A stretch of DNA of 50,491 nucleotides, from assembly GCA_947258825.1 (NCBI GenBank), contig CAMYJX010000003.1, positions 5,221 through 55,711 of the forward strand. The letters are read 5' to 3'. Shown in pieces: positions 32,740 to 43,076 of the stretch. Under the pieces are notes generated by a model. The model was not told the origin of the DNA, did not search any database, and was given only the letters and a program-made list of their open reading frames with translations. Each line of letters opens with the position of its first letter. Within the stretch, counting starts at the first letter, position 1. This DNA comes from an uncultured Pseudomonadales bacterium (lineage in GTDB: Bacteria; Pseudomonadota; Gammaproteobacteria; Pseudomonadales; Azotimanducaceae). Position numbers and translations under genes: made by a program.

Positions 32740-33663
32740 CTAAGCCGCTGCGGCGTCGAATTCGTAATCCACCCCCGTCATGTCGACGGATACCTCCCAC
32801 AAGCGCTTCGCCACCACTGCGTCATGGCTGACCGCATTGGAACGTACCGGCCTGGCACCGCGGGCAAATTCTGCAAAACCGGCAGGTCCGAAGTACTCGC
32901 CGCCCTTCGCCTCGGCATCGACGACGGCCCGCAACGTGGGCAGCGCGCCTTCCGCCGAGGAGTTCATCACCAACCGGAACAACGGCGTGAGCGCCACGAA
33001 AATTTTCGGCAGATGCCGGGACAGCTCCGTCTCTGCACCGCCCGGGTGGCAGGCAACGGCAACGGCCGCGCTCCCGGCGGCATGCAGACGCCGCTGAAGC
33101 TCATAGGTGAACAGCAGATTCGCCAGCTTGCTCAGCGAATAGCGATCCTGGCGTCCGTAGTGCTTCTCGGCGCTGAGGTCATCGAAGTGAATCTTGCCCG
33201 CGCGGTGGGCGAGGCTGCTCACGGTAACGATCCGCGCCCCCTGCTGGTCCTTCAGCTTCGGGAGCAGCAGGCCGGTAAGCGCAAAATGACCAAGGTGATT
33301 GACGCCGAACTGGGACTCGAAGCCGTCCGCCGTCAGCTCCCGGGGCGGCATCATTATTCCAGCATTGTTGACGAGCACGTCGAGCCGCGGCTCCTGCAGT
33401 ACCGTACCTGCCGCCTCCCGCACCGACGTGAGGCTGGCCAGGTCCAGCGCTACCGTGTCCACGTCGGCCGACGGATGCAGATCGAGAATGCGCTGCCTTG
33501 CGGCTGCAGCCTTGTCCGGAGATCGGCAACCAAGCAGCACCCGAGCACCCCGGGCTGCCAGCACCCGGGCGGCATCCCAGCCAATGCCCGTGTTGGCCCC
33601 GGTGATGAAGATCGTTCTGCCCGACTGGTCAGGCACAGAGGATTCGTCGAAGTTTTCTTTCAT
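32740..33663 (-). CDS. Short-chain dehydrogenase, retinol dehydrogenase-like
   Basis: This SDR of 307 residues is of the longer type seen in retinol dehydrogenase/protochlorophyllide reductase-like enzymes: ITGANTGIGWDAA as coenzyme motif, NNAGIMMPP, catalytic Ser in VTVSSLAHRAG, and YSLSK for Tyr and Lys. CRSPDK after the second strand favours NADP. The C-terminus WEVSVDMTGVDYEF is usual for the group. The hydrolase pseudogene starts close behind its stop, suggesting a former operon. It probably oxidises or reduces a hydrophobic alcohol or ketone. Confidence 0.9.
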   Translation of the reverse strand: MKENFDESSVPDQSGRTIFITGANTGIGWDAARVLAARGARVLLGCRSPDKAAAARQRILDLHPSADVDTVALDLASLTSVREAAGTVLQEPRLDVLVNNAGIMMPPRELTADGFESQFGVNHLGHFALTGLLLPKLKDQQGARIVTVSSLAHRAGKIHFDDLSAEKHYGRQDRYSLSKLANLLFTYELQRRLHAAGSAAVAVACHPGGAETELSRHLPKIFVALTPLFRLVMNSSAEGALPTLRAVVDAEAKGGEYFGPAGFAEFARGARPVRSNAVSHDAVVAKRLWEVSVDMTGVDYEFDAAAA

Positions 33664-33832
33664 CGCTTGTCCCTCAGCTTCCGAATGACCGCTACCCCTT
33701 TCCCCAAAGCCAGACTCTGCGCAAAGGGCCGCTGGTTGTCAAAGCACGAAACGCTGCAGACAGAGCAGGACGAAGCGTGGGCTAATCCGCTGGATCTTGG
33801 GCCACTTTACCGATGATGGGCAGCGGGAGGAG

Positions 33833-35050
33833 TCACGAATCATCCTCTTTGCGAATTCCGAATTCCTCCAGAATCTCCTGCGTGTGCTCGCCGAGGGTAG
33901 GCGGACGCCGGTAAAAGCCCGACGGCGTCGCCGTGTACTTGATCGGGCTGCCCACGATGGACACCTTGGAATTGTCCCCGGGCAGCTCGAACTCGCTGAT
34001 CATGCCCCGCGCTTTGACGTGGGGGTCCGCGAAAATGTCGGCAGCCGTGTTCACGGGACCGCAGGGCACCCTGCCGCCCAGGGCTTCCACTACCTCCCGC
34101 TTCGTTCTGGCCGTGGTCCAGGCTTTGATCTCGCCCTCCACAAACTCCTGATTACGCCGCCGTACGAACGTATTGCGGGTGCGTTCATCCTCTACCAGAT
34201 CCGGACGTCCCATCACTTCGCAAAGGGCAGCCCAATGAGCCGGTCCCGGCGCCGCGATGGCAACCCCGCCATCGCTGGTGGGGAAGATGCCGAAAGGCAT
34301 GAGGTTCGGATGGTGCTGCCCACGCGGCCCGAGCTCATGGCGGGTGAAACCGTAATTGGCCAGGATGGTCTCGGAAAAGGCCAGCATGGCGTCATACATG
34401 CCTACGTCGACGAACTGACCCTCGCCCGTGCGCTGAGCATGGTGTATCGCGGAGACCAGGCCGAGGGCCATCAGGGTGCCGGGGTAGATGTCGCCGACGC
34501 TTACGCCGCTGGGGTGCCCTACCGTGCCCGCTGGCCCGGTGATGTGCACGTGACCGCTCATGGATTGCGCAACGATGTCGTAGGCTGGCCACTCCGCATA
34601 AGGGCTTTCGCCGGTACGCGGATCGCCGAAGCCGCGGATGCATCCGTAGACGATCCTCGGGTTACGCACTTTGATCACGTCATAGCCCACGCCCAGTCGG
34701 TCCATAACACCCACCCTCATGTTCTCGACAATGGCGTCCGCCTTCTCGCACAGCTTGAGCAGAACCTCGCGATCAGCCGCCTGCTTCAGGTCTAGAACGA
34801 TGCTGCGTTTGTTGCGATTGATGCTGGCAAAGTAACCGCCATAGTCGACGCCCCCGGACGCTTCGGCGCCAGGGTTGGCGTAATCTTCAGGCAAAGGGGG
34901 TACGGGGCGGGAACCATCGCCCGAAGGCGGCTCCACCTTGATCACATCGGCACCCAGGTCGGCAAGGAGCGCGGTTCCGAAAGGCCCGGCCAGCGCCATG
35001 GTGCAGTCGACGATGGTGACGTCGGCCAGCGGGCCCACGCGCGCGCTCAC
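33833..35050 (-). CDS. Class III CoA-transferase (CaiB/BaiF family)
   Basis: This CoA-transferase of 405 residues starts at a GTG (35050) with GGAGGA 7 nt upstream; a TTG further up at 35083 is less likely. The N-terminus reads DVTIVDCTMALAGPFGTALL, and the catalytic Asp is D158 in EWPAYDIVAQSMSG. It is clearly a different subfamily from the one at 23764-24954. CoA is transferred between carboxylic acids through enzyme-bound intermediates. It is divergent from the glutamate dehydrogenase gene, with about 200 bp between their starts, and 169 bp upstream of the SDR at 33663. Confidence 0.9.
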   Translation of the reverse strand: MSARVGPLADVTIVDCTMALAGPFGTALLADLGADVIKVEPPSGDGSRPVPPLPEDYANPGAEASGGVDYGGYFASINRNKRSIVLDLKQAADREVLLKLCEKADAIVENMRVGVMDRLGVGYDVIKVRNPRIVYGCIRGFGDPRTGESPYAEWPAYDIVAQSMSGHVHITGPAGTVGHPSGVSVGDIYPGTLMALGLVSAIHHAQRTGEGQFVDVGMYDAMLAFSETILANYGFTRHELGPRGQHHPNLMPFGIFPTSDGGVAIAAPGPAHWAALCEVMGRPDLVEDERTRNTFVRRRNQEFVEGEIKAWTTARTKREVVEALGGRVPCGPVNTAADIFADPHVKARGMISEFELPGDNSKVSIVGSPIKYTATPSGFYRRPPTLGEHTQEILEEFGIRKEDDS

Positions 35051-35256
35051 GCGGCGTCCTCCGGCCGCCTTATTCTCCCCCAAGAGTGAGTGATGGTGTT
35101 GCGCGGCAGCATCTGTCCAGCTATTTGTTAGTTTTTCAAAGAATATGATGAATCATTTTGCCGGCCAGTGGAAACTCGACCTCTGGAGCCCAGGTCTGTG
35201 AACTTCCCCGCGATGACCTAGAATGCCAGTACAGCCTCAGAAAAAAGGACGTTCTG

Positions 35257-38200
35257 GTGATCGGCGACAACCAGGCGCAGATTCGCGTATTGCTCAAGCA
35301 GGTGGAGCAGAGGCTTCAGGAGCCCGATCCGCTGCTGCTGGAGTTCGTAAAGCTCTGGTGGTCCCGCATACCCGAAGAGGATCTGCTGCTTCGCAAGACG
35401 GATGATGATGCCGGAGCCAGCATAGATACCTGGCGGACTTTCGAAGTTCGCGATCCGAACGAAACCGTCATCCACATTTCCAATCCGGATCACGCCCAGG
35501 AAGGCTGGCAGTCGCGTTTTACGGTGGTGAGGGTGATGACCCCGGACATGCCGTTCGTCACCGACTCGGTTCTGATGGCCCTGTCTCACGATGGCCTGAT
35601 CACGCACCATCTGAGCAACGTGGTGTTTACAACCACCCGGGACGAAAACCAGAAACTCACGAGCCTCAAGGCAGATTCCGACGATCAGCAGCAGGAGGTA
35701 ATGATCTATGCCGAGATCGACCGGATTCACGAAGATGCCATTGCGGAGCTGAAAACCCGCCTCGAAAAGACCCTGATCGACGTAACAGCTGCGGTCAGCG
35801 ATTTCGACGCCATGAAGGAAAAGCTCGCATCGATCACCCGGGCGCTGCAGGACAAGCCACCGGCAACCATAGCCCGGGAAGAGGTCGAAGAATCTGTCGA
35901 TTTCCTGAACTGGATATCTGAAAGGATGTTCACCTTCCTCGGCTATCGCAGTTTCGACTATACCGACGGGGTCATCCGCCAGACCGAAGACAGCGCGCTC
36001 GGCGTCATTCGAAACCGTCGCGTCTCAACGCCGCGCAGCATTGCCGAGCAGGATCCTGGCGTGCAGCGCTTTCTGTTGGCGCAGCAGGTGCTGTCGTTTT
36101 CTCAGTCGGGAACAAGAACCAGAGTCCATCGGCCCGCGTATCCGGATTACTTCGGGATCCGCAAGTTCGACGATCAGGGCAATGTCGTCGGCGAGCAAGG
36201 TTTTCTGGGGCTGTACACGTCACGCGTGTACCGGGAAGACCCAGACCGCATTCCCGTAGTCCGCCGTAAAGTCTCCGGGGTCATGGCGCGCTCCGGATTG
36301 AATCCGAACGGTTTCGACGGCAAGGTCATGCGCCAGGTGCTGGCCACCTTTCCCAAAGACGAGCTGCTGCAGACCCCCGAGGAAGATCTGCTGCGCACGA
36401 CTAAAGGCATCACCTACATTCACGAGCGGCGCCGGACCAGACTGTTCGTTCGTCGCGACCCCTACGGGTTGTTCGTTCACTGTCTGGTTTATCTGCCCAG
36501 AGAGCACTTCAATACCCGGGTACGCATCCGGCTGGTGGAACTCCTCGAAACGGCCTTCGAAGCCGAAGATTCGGAGTTCGAGCCATTCTTCAGCGAATCC
36601 ATCCTCGTTCGCCTGCAGATCAACCTGCGCGTACATCCCGGCAGGCAGAAGGACGTGGACGAAAAACTGCTCGAAGAGAAGCTGCTCGCCATTACCCGGG
36701 ACTGGAGCACAGATTTTCTGGATGCCCTGAGCGAGACCTTTGGCGAATCCCCGAGCCGCCGGTTCGCCCGAGACTACGCGCTGGCCTTCCCCGCCGGATA
36801 CCGCGAGAACTACACCGTCAGAACCGCGGTCAGCGACATCGAGCTCATCGAGCAACTGTCAGCCGACAAGCCGCTTCTCACCCATTTCTATCGTAAGCCG
36901 GAGGAACCCGCCGAGACGCTGCATCTGAAGCTGTACCGGATGGGTACAACGATGCCGCTTTCCGAAGTCATTGCGACGCTGGAAAATCTTGGCCTGCGGG
37001 TGAGCTCGGAACACCCTTACCACATCGACCGTAGCCAACGCGAGCCGGTGACCATCCTCGATTTCGATCTGATTTTCCCGGAACGTCTGGACCTTCGGGA
37101 GATCAGCGAGCGCTTCGCCGACGCGTTCGTGCGGATCTGGGAGGGCAAAGTCGATGACGATCGATACAACCGGCTCATACTGGGTGCCGGGCTGACCTGG
37201 CGACAAACCAACGTGCTGCGCACCTACGCCCGCTATCTGAAGCAGATCCGATTCGGCTTCAGCCAGCAGTTCATCAGCGATACCCTGTGCAAGCACGCGG
37301 AAATAGCCGCAATGCTCGTGCGCCACTTCGAAAACCGCTTCGACCCCGCAGGTGCTGGCGGGGACACCGACACGCTGCAGGGGGAGATTTCCTCCGCCCT
37401 CGACGAGGTAGCGCTGCTCAACGAAGACCGCATACTGCGCCGCTACCTGGACCTGATCAACGCCACCAAACGCGTCAACTACTATTGCCACGACGAGACC
37501 GGAGAGCCTAGCGCCTTTCTGTCCCTGAAGCTGGTACCGTCGGAAATTCGCGGCGTACCGAGGCCCGTTCCGGCGTTTGAGATCTTCGTCTCCTCCCCCA
37601 CCATGGAGGGCGTGCATCTTCGAGGTGGAGCCATCGCCCGCGGCGGTCTGCGGTGGTCAGATCGGGCGGAAGACTACCGGACCGAAGTTCTGGGGCTGGT
37701 AAAAGCGCAGGCGGTGAAGAACGCGGTTATCGTCCCTACCGGCGCCAAAGGCGGGTTCATCGTCAGGCACCCCGACGAAGACGCAGACGCCTTCAGAGTC
37801 CAGGGCGTCGCCTGCTATCGGGATTTCATCCGCGGCCTTCTGGACCTGACGGACAATGTCAGAGAGGGCATGATCCAGCACCCGCCTGCCGTTCGCCGCC
37901 ACGATGGCGACGATCCCTACATGGTGGTGGCGGCCGACAAAGGCACCGCCACCTTATCCGACACCGCTAACGCCGTAGCAGCCGACTACCAGTTCTGGCT
38001 TGGCGACGCGTTCGCCTCCGGCGGGTCTAACGGCTACGATCACAAAGCCATGGGCATCACCGCGCGGGGTGCCTGGGTATCCGTGCAGCGGCATTTCGCC
38101 GAGCGCGGGGTCGATGTTCAGCAGGACCCGGTAACCGTGCTGGGCATCGGGGACATGTCCGGAGACGTTTTTGGTAACGGGATGTTGCTGTCCCGCAGCA

Positions 38201-40011
38201 TCCAGCTGGTGGCCGCGTTCAACCATCTGCACATTTTCATTGACCCGGACCCCGATCCGGAAAAAAGCCATGAGGAACGCCAGCGGCTGTTCCAGCTGCC
38301 CCGCTCATCGTGGGCCGATTACAGCGCAGACCTGATATCCGCGGGCGGCGGCATCTTTCCCCGCAGCGCTAAGTCCATCGATCTGACGACGGAGATCCGC
38401 GAGCGCTTCGATATCAGCGCCCAGGCGCTGTCACCCGAAGAGCTGATCCACGAATTGCTGAAATCCCCGGTCGGTCTGATCTGGAACGGCGGGATCGGGA
38501 CCTATATAAAGGCTTCCGCTGAAAGCCATGAGGACGTGGGAGACAGGGCCAATGATGGCCTGCGCGTGGACGCCGGGGAACTGCGCTGCCTTGTCATCGG
38601 CGAGGGCGGCAATCTCGGCATTACCCAGCATGGACGCGTGGAGTTCTCCCAGAACGGCGGATCCGTCAACAGCGACTTCATCGACAACTCTGCCGGCGTC
38701 GACTGCTCGGATCACGAAGTCAATATCAAGATCGCCTTGAACACCCTTGTGGCGGAAGGCGAGTTGACCGAGAAGCATCGCAACCAGATGCTGGAATCCA
38801 TGACCGACCAGGTTGCCGAACTGGTTCTGACCAACAATTTCCGCCAGGCTCAGGTTCTGAGCCTGGCGGAACTGCAGGTCGCCGCCCACGGCACCGAGTT
38901 TCAACGCTTCATTACCCTGATGGAAAACACGGAGGGTCTGGATCGTTCGCTGGAAGGCCTGCCAAGCGACGAGTTGCTGGTAGAACGATCTACCCTGCAA
39001 CAGACGCTGACCCGGCCGGAGCTGGCGGTGCTGTTGGCCTTTTCGAAGACCCACGTGAAGAACGCGCTCAATCGAACGACGATCAGTGATGACCCTTTCC
39101 TGCGCCGCGAGGTCTACAGGCCTTTCCCCGAAGCTCTCTCTCAACGCTATCCGCAGACGCTGGAGCAGCACCGCCTGGCCCGGGAGATCATCGGTACCGA
39201 GCTGGCCAACGACGTGGTGCATCACATGGGCATCACCTTCGTGTCGCACCTCATGGAAATGGTGGGCGCGTCCGTCGAGGAGATTCTCCGTGCCTACATG
39301 GCGTCCGCCGCCTGTTTCCAGATCCGGGAACAGTTCCGGCAGATAGAAAGCCTACCCGGCATTGACGCCAGAACTCGCCTGCGCGCGCTATCCGAACTCG
39401 TCCGGCTGGGCAGACGCTCCACCCGCTGGCTGCTTCGTCACGAACGTGCCAACCTGGATGTCGCAGCGCTCACGGCACGCTTTCAGACCCCCATCCATAG
39501 CCTGGCAGACTACGGGGAAGCGCTGCTGGGTGAGCTCGCCTGGGCGCAGCGACAGGAACGCCGGCAGGCACTCATCAGCAGCGGGGTTCCCGAAGCTGCA
39601 GCGACCCAGCTGGCCGCTTCTGCAGATACCGCAACCGCGCTGACCGTGGTAACCGCCGCGGAGTCCTGCGGCACCGAGCCGCAACACCTCGTTTGCGTCT
39701 ACGCGGACGTGGGTGAGCGGTTGAACCTCAGCTGGCTCACTGCGCGACTCAGCCAGCTGGTATCCAGCAGCCACTGGCAGATCATGGAGCGAGATTCACT
39801 CATCGACGATATGGTGACGGAACAGGGTCGTCTGGCGGCGCTGGTACACCGGCAGAGCGCCGGCGACGTCGAGCAGTGGCTTAACCAAAGGTCAGCGATG
39901 GCGACTGCGTGGCATGCGGCCATTGAAGCTGCCCGGCATGCCAATACTCAGGATTTTTCGCTGTTTGCCATTACCTGCCGCAAGCTCATTGACCTGGGTC
40001 GATCCGCTTAA
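35257..40011 (+). CDS. gdhB: NAD-specific glutamate dehydrogenase, large (about 180 kDa) type
   Basis: This very large protein has 1,584 residues from a GTG at 35257 preceded by AAGGA at 7 nt. The frame opens at 35158 but without a good site. The N-terminal half holds the ACT-like regulatory domains of the family. The catalytic core is near the middle: RGGAIARGGLRWSDR, then VPTGAKGGFIVRHP with an active-site Lys, then MVVAADKGTATLSDTAN and the Rossmann region ending HIFIDPDPDPEKSHEER. It converts glutamate and NAD to 2-oxoglutarate and ammonium, a catabolic route often regulated by arginine or aspartate. Single gene. An AT-rich stretch at 35120-35155 probably holds its promoter. Confidence 0.95.
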   Translation: MIGDNQAQIRVLLKQVEQRLQEPDPLLLEFVKLWWSRIPEEDLLLRKTDDDAGASIDTWRTFEVRDPNETVIHISNPDHAQEGWQSRFTVVRVMTPDMPFVTDSVLMALSHDGLITHHLSNVVFTTTRDENQKLTSLKADSDDQQQEVMIYAEIDRIHEDAIAELKTRLEKTLIDVTAAVSDFDAMKEKLASITRALQDKPPATIAREEVEESVDFLNWISERMFTFLGYRSFDYTDGVIRQTEDSALGVIRNRRVSTPRSIAEQDPGVQRFLLAQQVLSFSQSGTRTRVHRPAYPDYFGIRKFDDQGNVVGEQGFLGLYTSRVYREDPDRIPVVRRKVSGVMARSGLNPNGFDGKVMRQVLATFPKDELLQTPEEDLLRTTKGITYIHERRRTRLFVRRDPYGLFVHCLVYLPREHFNTRVRIRLVELLETAFEAEDSEFEPFFSESILVRLQINLRVHPGRQKDVDEKLLEEKLLAITRDWSTDFLDALSETFGESPSRRFARDYALAFPAGYRENYTVRTAVSDIELIEQLSADKPLLTHFYRKPEEPAETLHLKLYRMGTTMPLSEVIATLENLGLRVSSEHPYHIDRSQREPVTILDFDLIFPERLDLREISERFADAFVRIWEGKVDDDRYNRLILGAGLTWRQTNVLRTYARYLKQIRFGFSQQFISDTLCKHAEIAAMLVRHFENRFDPAGAGGDTDTLQGEISSALDEVALLNEDRILRRYLDLINATKRVNYYCHDETGEPSAFLSLKLVPSEIRGVPRPVPAFEIFVSSPTMEGVHLRGGAIARGGLRWSDRAEDYRTEVLGLVKAQAVKNAVIVPTGAKGGFIVRHPDEDADAFRVQGVACYRDFIRGLLDLTDNVREGMIQHPPAVRRHDGDDPYMVVAADKGTATLSDTANAVAADYQFWLGDAFASGGSNGYDHKAMGITARGAWVSVQRHFAERGVDVQQDPVTVLGIGDMSGDVFGNGMLLSRSIQLVAAFNHLHIFIDPDPDPEKSHEERQRLFQLPRSSWADYSADLISAGGGIFPRSAKSIDLTTEIRERFDISAQALSPEELIHELLKSPVGLIWNGGIGTYIKASAESHEDVGDRANDGLRVDAGELRCLVIGEGGNLGITQHGRVEFSQNGGSVNSDFIDNSAGVDCSDHEVNIKIALNTLVAEGELTEKHRNQMLESMTDQVAELVLTNNFRQAQVLSLAELQVAAHGTEFQRFITLMENTEGLDRSLEGLPSDELLVERSTLQQTLTRPELAVLLAFSKTHVKNALNRTTISDDPFLRREVYRPFPEALSQRYPQTLEQHRLAREIIGTELANDVVHHMGITFVSHLMEMVGASVEEILRAYMASAACFQIREQFRQIESLPGIDARTRLRALSELVRLGRRSTRWLLRHERANLDVAALTARFQTPIHSLADYGEALLGELAWAQRQERRQALISSGVPEAAATQLAASADTATALTVVTAAESCGTEPQHLVCVYADVGERLNLSWLTARLSQLVSSSHWQIMERDSLIDDMVTEQGRLAALVHRQSAGDVEQWLNQRSAMATAWHAAIEAARHANTQDFSLFAITCRKLIDLGRSA

Positions 40012-40021
40012 CCAGCGGATC
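40001..40021 (+). other. Hairpin at the end of the glutamate dehydrogenase gene
   Basis: GATCCGCT (40001-40008) and AGCGGATC (40014-40021) form a perfect 8-bp stem with a 5-nt loop that contains the stop codon. No T-run follows, so factor-independent termination is not shown. Confidence 0.4.
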
Positions 40022-40107
40022 CGGCCGAAGCGTCGTCCACCCCACCCGCCCCTGAGTCTGTTGCAGCAACAGGCCCGCACAGCCCGCGTCGCCCTTCTCA
40101 CAGCGTG

Positions 40108-40129
40108 ACGGGTAGCGCGGCTTACCCGT
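40108..40129 (+). other. Hairpin in the intergenic region before the bestrophin-like gene
   Basis: ACGGGTA (40108-40114) pairs with TACCCGT (40123-40129) around an 8-nt loop. No T-run follows. The surrounding region 40012-40223 shows nothing else that I recognise. Confidence 0.35.
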
Positions 40130-40223
40130 GACGCGGTGCGCGGCGCATAGGTGTCGCGTCGGCGAAACTTCAAGATCGCATCAACCTCGTGACGAGCTGA
40201 CCGCGCGAGAAGAGGAATCAGGG

Positions 40224-41048
40224 ATGATAGACCGCATCAGACCCATCACGCTGATCGTCAACGGCAAAGCACTGATCGTGGCCGCGCTGGCCGTGCTGTC
40301 CACCTACGCCTGCCTGCAGTTGGACATCAAGGGCGACTTTCCGTTGACACTGATCGCCACCGCGGTTGTTTTTCCCATCGTTTTCTCCATCAACAGCGCC
40401 TACAAACGCAGAGAGTCTGTTCTGGACGATTACAGTCAGATCAAGGCTCACGGCAGGGCGATCTACTTCGCATCGCGGGACTGGCTGGCTGACGGAGACC
40501 CTGCACGTCCTGATCGCTGCCGGCGCCTGCTGGGAAACCTGCTTCGTGCCACCCGCGATCTCTGCAGCGCGCCAAGATCGGAAACGACCGAACACGAGAC
40601 CATCGTATACTGCTGCTTCTCCGATCTGTCGCGCTTCATTCGCGAAGACCTTCGCGCTGCCGGACTCGCCAGCGGCGAGGTATCCAGATGCAACCAGTAC
40701 CTGAGCAAGATGCTGGTAGCATTCGAGCAGACCAAGCACATCTATCAGTATCGGACGCCGCGTACGCTGCGAGCGTTCTCCGATTTCTTCGTCACCGTGC
40801 TGCCACCGCTGTACGGCCCTTACTTTGCCTACCTCGCGGCAGAGTTTTCCCCGTCGCTGACCTATCTGATGCCGGTGCTTTTCGCTCTGGTCCTATCGGC
40901 GCTCGACAACATTCAGGAACACCTGGAAAACCCATTCGATCAGATCGGTCAGGACGACGTGATGATCAACGCCGAAAAATTCATGGATCGCCTGGCGGCG
41001 GATTCGCTGGATCCATCCATGACCGAGCTGGGCGCTCAGGCGGGCTGA
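40224..41048 (+). CDS. Bestrophin-like integral membrane protein
   Basis: This protein of 274 residues has two hydrophobic segments near the N-terminus (about 15-32 and 40-58) and two near the C-terminus (about 193-232). Between them is a soluble helical part. The ending SALDNIQEHLENPFDQIGQDD resembles the bestrophin-type close 'IEDPFG', and the general layout fits bestrophin/UPF0187-like channels, but sequence likeness is limited. The ATG at 40224 follows GAGGAATCAGGG. It follows the glutamate dehydrogenase gene by 212 bp. An anion-channel role is only suggested. Confidence 0.55.
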   Translation: MIDRIRPITLIVNGKALIVAALAVLSTYACLQLDIKGDFPLTLIATAVVFPIVFSINSAYKRRESVLDDYSQIKAHGRAIYFASRDWLADGDPARPDRCRRLLGNLLRATRDLCSAPRSETTEHETIVYCCFSDLSRFIREDLRAAGLASGEVSRCNQYLSKMLVAFEQTKHIYQYRTPRTLRAFSDFFVTVLPPLYGPYFAYLAAEFSPSLTYLMPVLFALVLSALDNIQEHLENPFDQIGQDDVMINAEKFMDRLAADSLDPSMTELGAQAG

Positions 41049-41177
41049 TCTCATCTGATCGGACATCCGGTCAGTACTCTCACACGCGCCTGCAAGGTCG
41101 GAACAAAACCCCCGGACTTGACGTCGACACGCTGCTAAGATTGCGCCGCGTTGAACACAGCAATTCTCAGTCCGTCG

Positions 41178-42347
41178 ATGGGTCGATCATCTTTGGAAGC
41201 ATTAAACCCGTTCAGGAGGGTACCCGCGCCTGCCTCCGCGGGCGTATTCCTGCTGGCCGTCGGAGCCTTGAACCTCCTGCTTGCCGCGACGCCGGTGATG
41301 GCCGAGGACGTCGTGCTGCGCTGCGCTCCGACCTTCGTGGATCGTCCGGCCGCTCTCGACTGGTCCGTCACCGGCGTTTCTCAAGCGTCGAACGACGACG
41401 CGGCAGATCCAGACGCCACAGGCTCATTCGATGCTGTCGGGCACATGCGCGCCGGGCCAGGATTCCTGTTCGTACAGGCAGAGGGAAGCACCGGCGAGAA
41501 CCGCGGACGGGTCTCCGGGCAATTTCCCCTGTCGAACGCAGACGCAGCCACCGCGGTAGATGAGGATGGCGACGGACGCGTGCAGCTGTCCCAGGTCAAC
41601 TACACCCTGGTGAACGAGACTTTCGAATTCGCAACCGGCCTGCTCGACCCATCCTGCTACCTGGACTTCAGCGATATCGCCAACGATGAAACCCGGGACT
41701 TCCTGGCCCAACCGTTTACGAACAATCTGGCCATCGCCTTCCCCGACTACACGCTGGGTGGCGCCGTTCATCTGCATCTTGACCAGGCGCTGGGACTGAC
41801 CCTGTTTCTATCCAGCTCGAACGGCCTGGGGGACAACGACAAGGCCTCGTACTCGAATCTCGTAGACATAACGGAGTCCGGCAAGGGGGCTTTCGCTGCA
41901 GCGGAGCTCACGGCCCATGGCGCCCTCAACTATCGACTCGGCGTCTGGGTCAACTCGCGGGACTTCGAGAATCTTGACAATCCGGACGACACGGATAACG
42001 ACTACGGCATCTACGGGTCCCTGGAAAGCGATGCTCGGCCTTTACGGTGGAACATCCGCATCGGTGCCGCCAATCCCAACGTTTCCGAGACCGCCGGGTT
42101 CGCGGCTGCAACGATGACCTTCCCGCTGGGCGAGCACGCGGCGGGTCTGGCGGTCAGCTACCAGCACGCTGCCGACGATCTCGACGGCGACAGCGATTAC
42201 GCCGTCTTCACCGAAGCCCTGCTCCACATCGACGTCGGCGAGAAGCTCCGCTTCACCCCGCTGCTGCAGTGGACCCACAACGACAGCTTCACCAGCAACG
42301 ACGCGCTGATCGCAGGTCTGCGCGTCACCTACGCCAGCAGTCACTGA
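41178..42347 (+). CDS. Outer-membrane beta-barrel protein, OprB-like porin
   Basis: This protein has about 389 residues with a signal peptide whose hydrophobic core is VFLLAVGALNLLLAATPVMA, cut before EDVVL. The mature part is rich in alternating hydrophobic strands and Asp/Asn turns, with QVNYTLVNETFEFATGLLD and IPQ-like strands ending in a terminal segment IAGLRVTYASSH. This fits a porin of the carbohydrate-selective OprB kind. The start is uncertain: a TTG at 41151 opens the frame, and I chose the ATG at 41178. A strong-looking AGGAGG (41214-41219) has no suitable start codon after it. Single gene, convergent with queC. Confidence 0.6.
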   Translation: MGRSSLEALNPFRRVPAPASAGVFLLAVGALNLLLAATPVMAEDVVLRCAPTFVDRPAALDWSVTGVSQASNDDAADPDATGSFDAVGHMRAGPGFLFVQAEGSTGENRGRVSGQFPLSNADAATAVDEDGDGRVQLSQVNYTLVNETFEFATGLLDPSCYLDFSDIANDETRDFLAQPFTNNLAIAFPDYTLGGAVHLHLDQALGLTLFLSSSNGLGDNDKASYSNLVDITESGKGAFAAAELTAHGALNYRLGVWVNSRDFENLDNPDDTDNDYGIYGSLESDARPLRWNIRIGAANPNVSETAGFAAATMTFPLGEHAAGLAVSYQHAADDLDGDSDYAVFTEALLHIDVGEKLRFTPLLQWTHNDSFTSNDALIAGLRVTYASSH

Positions 42348-42383
42348 CGCTGGCAAAGGAAGGGCAGCCAGCCGGCAAAAGGC

Positions 42384-43076
42384 CTAAAGATATCGGGTGG
42401 GGTCGGCGACGCCGGCTTCGTCAAAACCCTGCCGGCGCAAGCGACAGCTGTCACAGCGGCCGCAAGCGGCGCCGCCGTCGTCAGGCTGATAACAGGAAAC
42501 CGTCACCGCGTAGTCGACCCCGAGGTCGAGGCCCCGGCGGATGATCTTCGCCTTGCTCAGGTCGATGAGCGGGGTATGAATGCGAATCCTGGACGCCGCA
42601 CCAGCGGCATCAGCTGCCGCTTCCACGCCCACTTTGGTCGCGAGGTTCGCCAGAGTTTCGAACGCGCTGATGAACGCCGGGCGGCAGTCGGGATAGCCGG
42701 AATAATCCACGGCGTTTACCCCGATGAAGATATCCCTGGCTCCCAGCACTTCCGACCAGGCCAGCGCCAGAGCCAGGAACACCGTGTTGCGCGCGGGTAC
42801 GTAGGTCACTGGAATGCCGTCGGTCGGCGATTCGGGTACGGCGATGGAGGTATCGGTGAGGGCAGACCCGCCGAAAGCACCCAGGTCAATGGGCATTAAG
42901 CGATGCTCGACTGCCCGCAGCTGAGCGGCCACGGCATCGGCCGCATCCAGTTCCGCCTTGTGGCGTTGCCCGTAGGCAAAGGAAAGGGCGTGGCACGCGT
43001 AGCCCTCAGCTCTGGCTACGGCCAGGGTCGTAGCAGAATCCAGCCCTCCGGAGAGCAGCACCACCGCGGCTTTCAT
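42384..43076 (-). CDS. queC: 7-cyano-7-deazaguanine synthase QueC
   Basis: This ATP-dependent enzyme of 230 residues makes preQ0 from 7-carboxy-7-deazaguanine and ammonia in queuosine synthesis. The PP-loop is LSGGLDSAT at residues 8-16. The zinc site is formed by C195, C205, C208 and C211 in the C-terminal [14 protein letters not shown] region. The length is normal. Its ATG overlaps the stop of queE, and it is the last gene of the tol-pal-queEC block. The family assignment is secure. Confidence 0.97.
   Translation of the reverse strand: MKAAVVLLSGGLDSATTLAVARAEGYACHALSFAYGQRHKAELDAADAVAAQLRAVEHRLMPIDLGAFGGSALTDTSIAVPESPTDGIPVTYVPARNTVFLALALAWSEVLGARDIFIGVNAVDYSGYPDCRPAFISAFETLANLATKVGVEAAADAAGAASRIRIHTPLIDLSKAKIIRRGLDLGVDYAVTVSCYQPDDGGAACGRCDSCRLRRQGFDEAGVADPTRYL

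Noticed and set aside
40001..40021. Hairpin as terminator of the glutamate dehydrogenase gene
   Set aside because: It overlaps the stop codon and lacks a following T-run.
41214..41219. AGGAGG as the ribosome binding site of the porin-like gene
   Set aside because: No ATG, GTG or TTG stands at a suitable distance in frame, and a start there would cut into the signal peptide.
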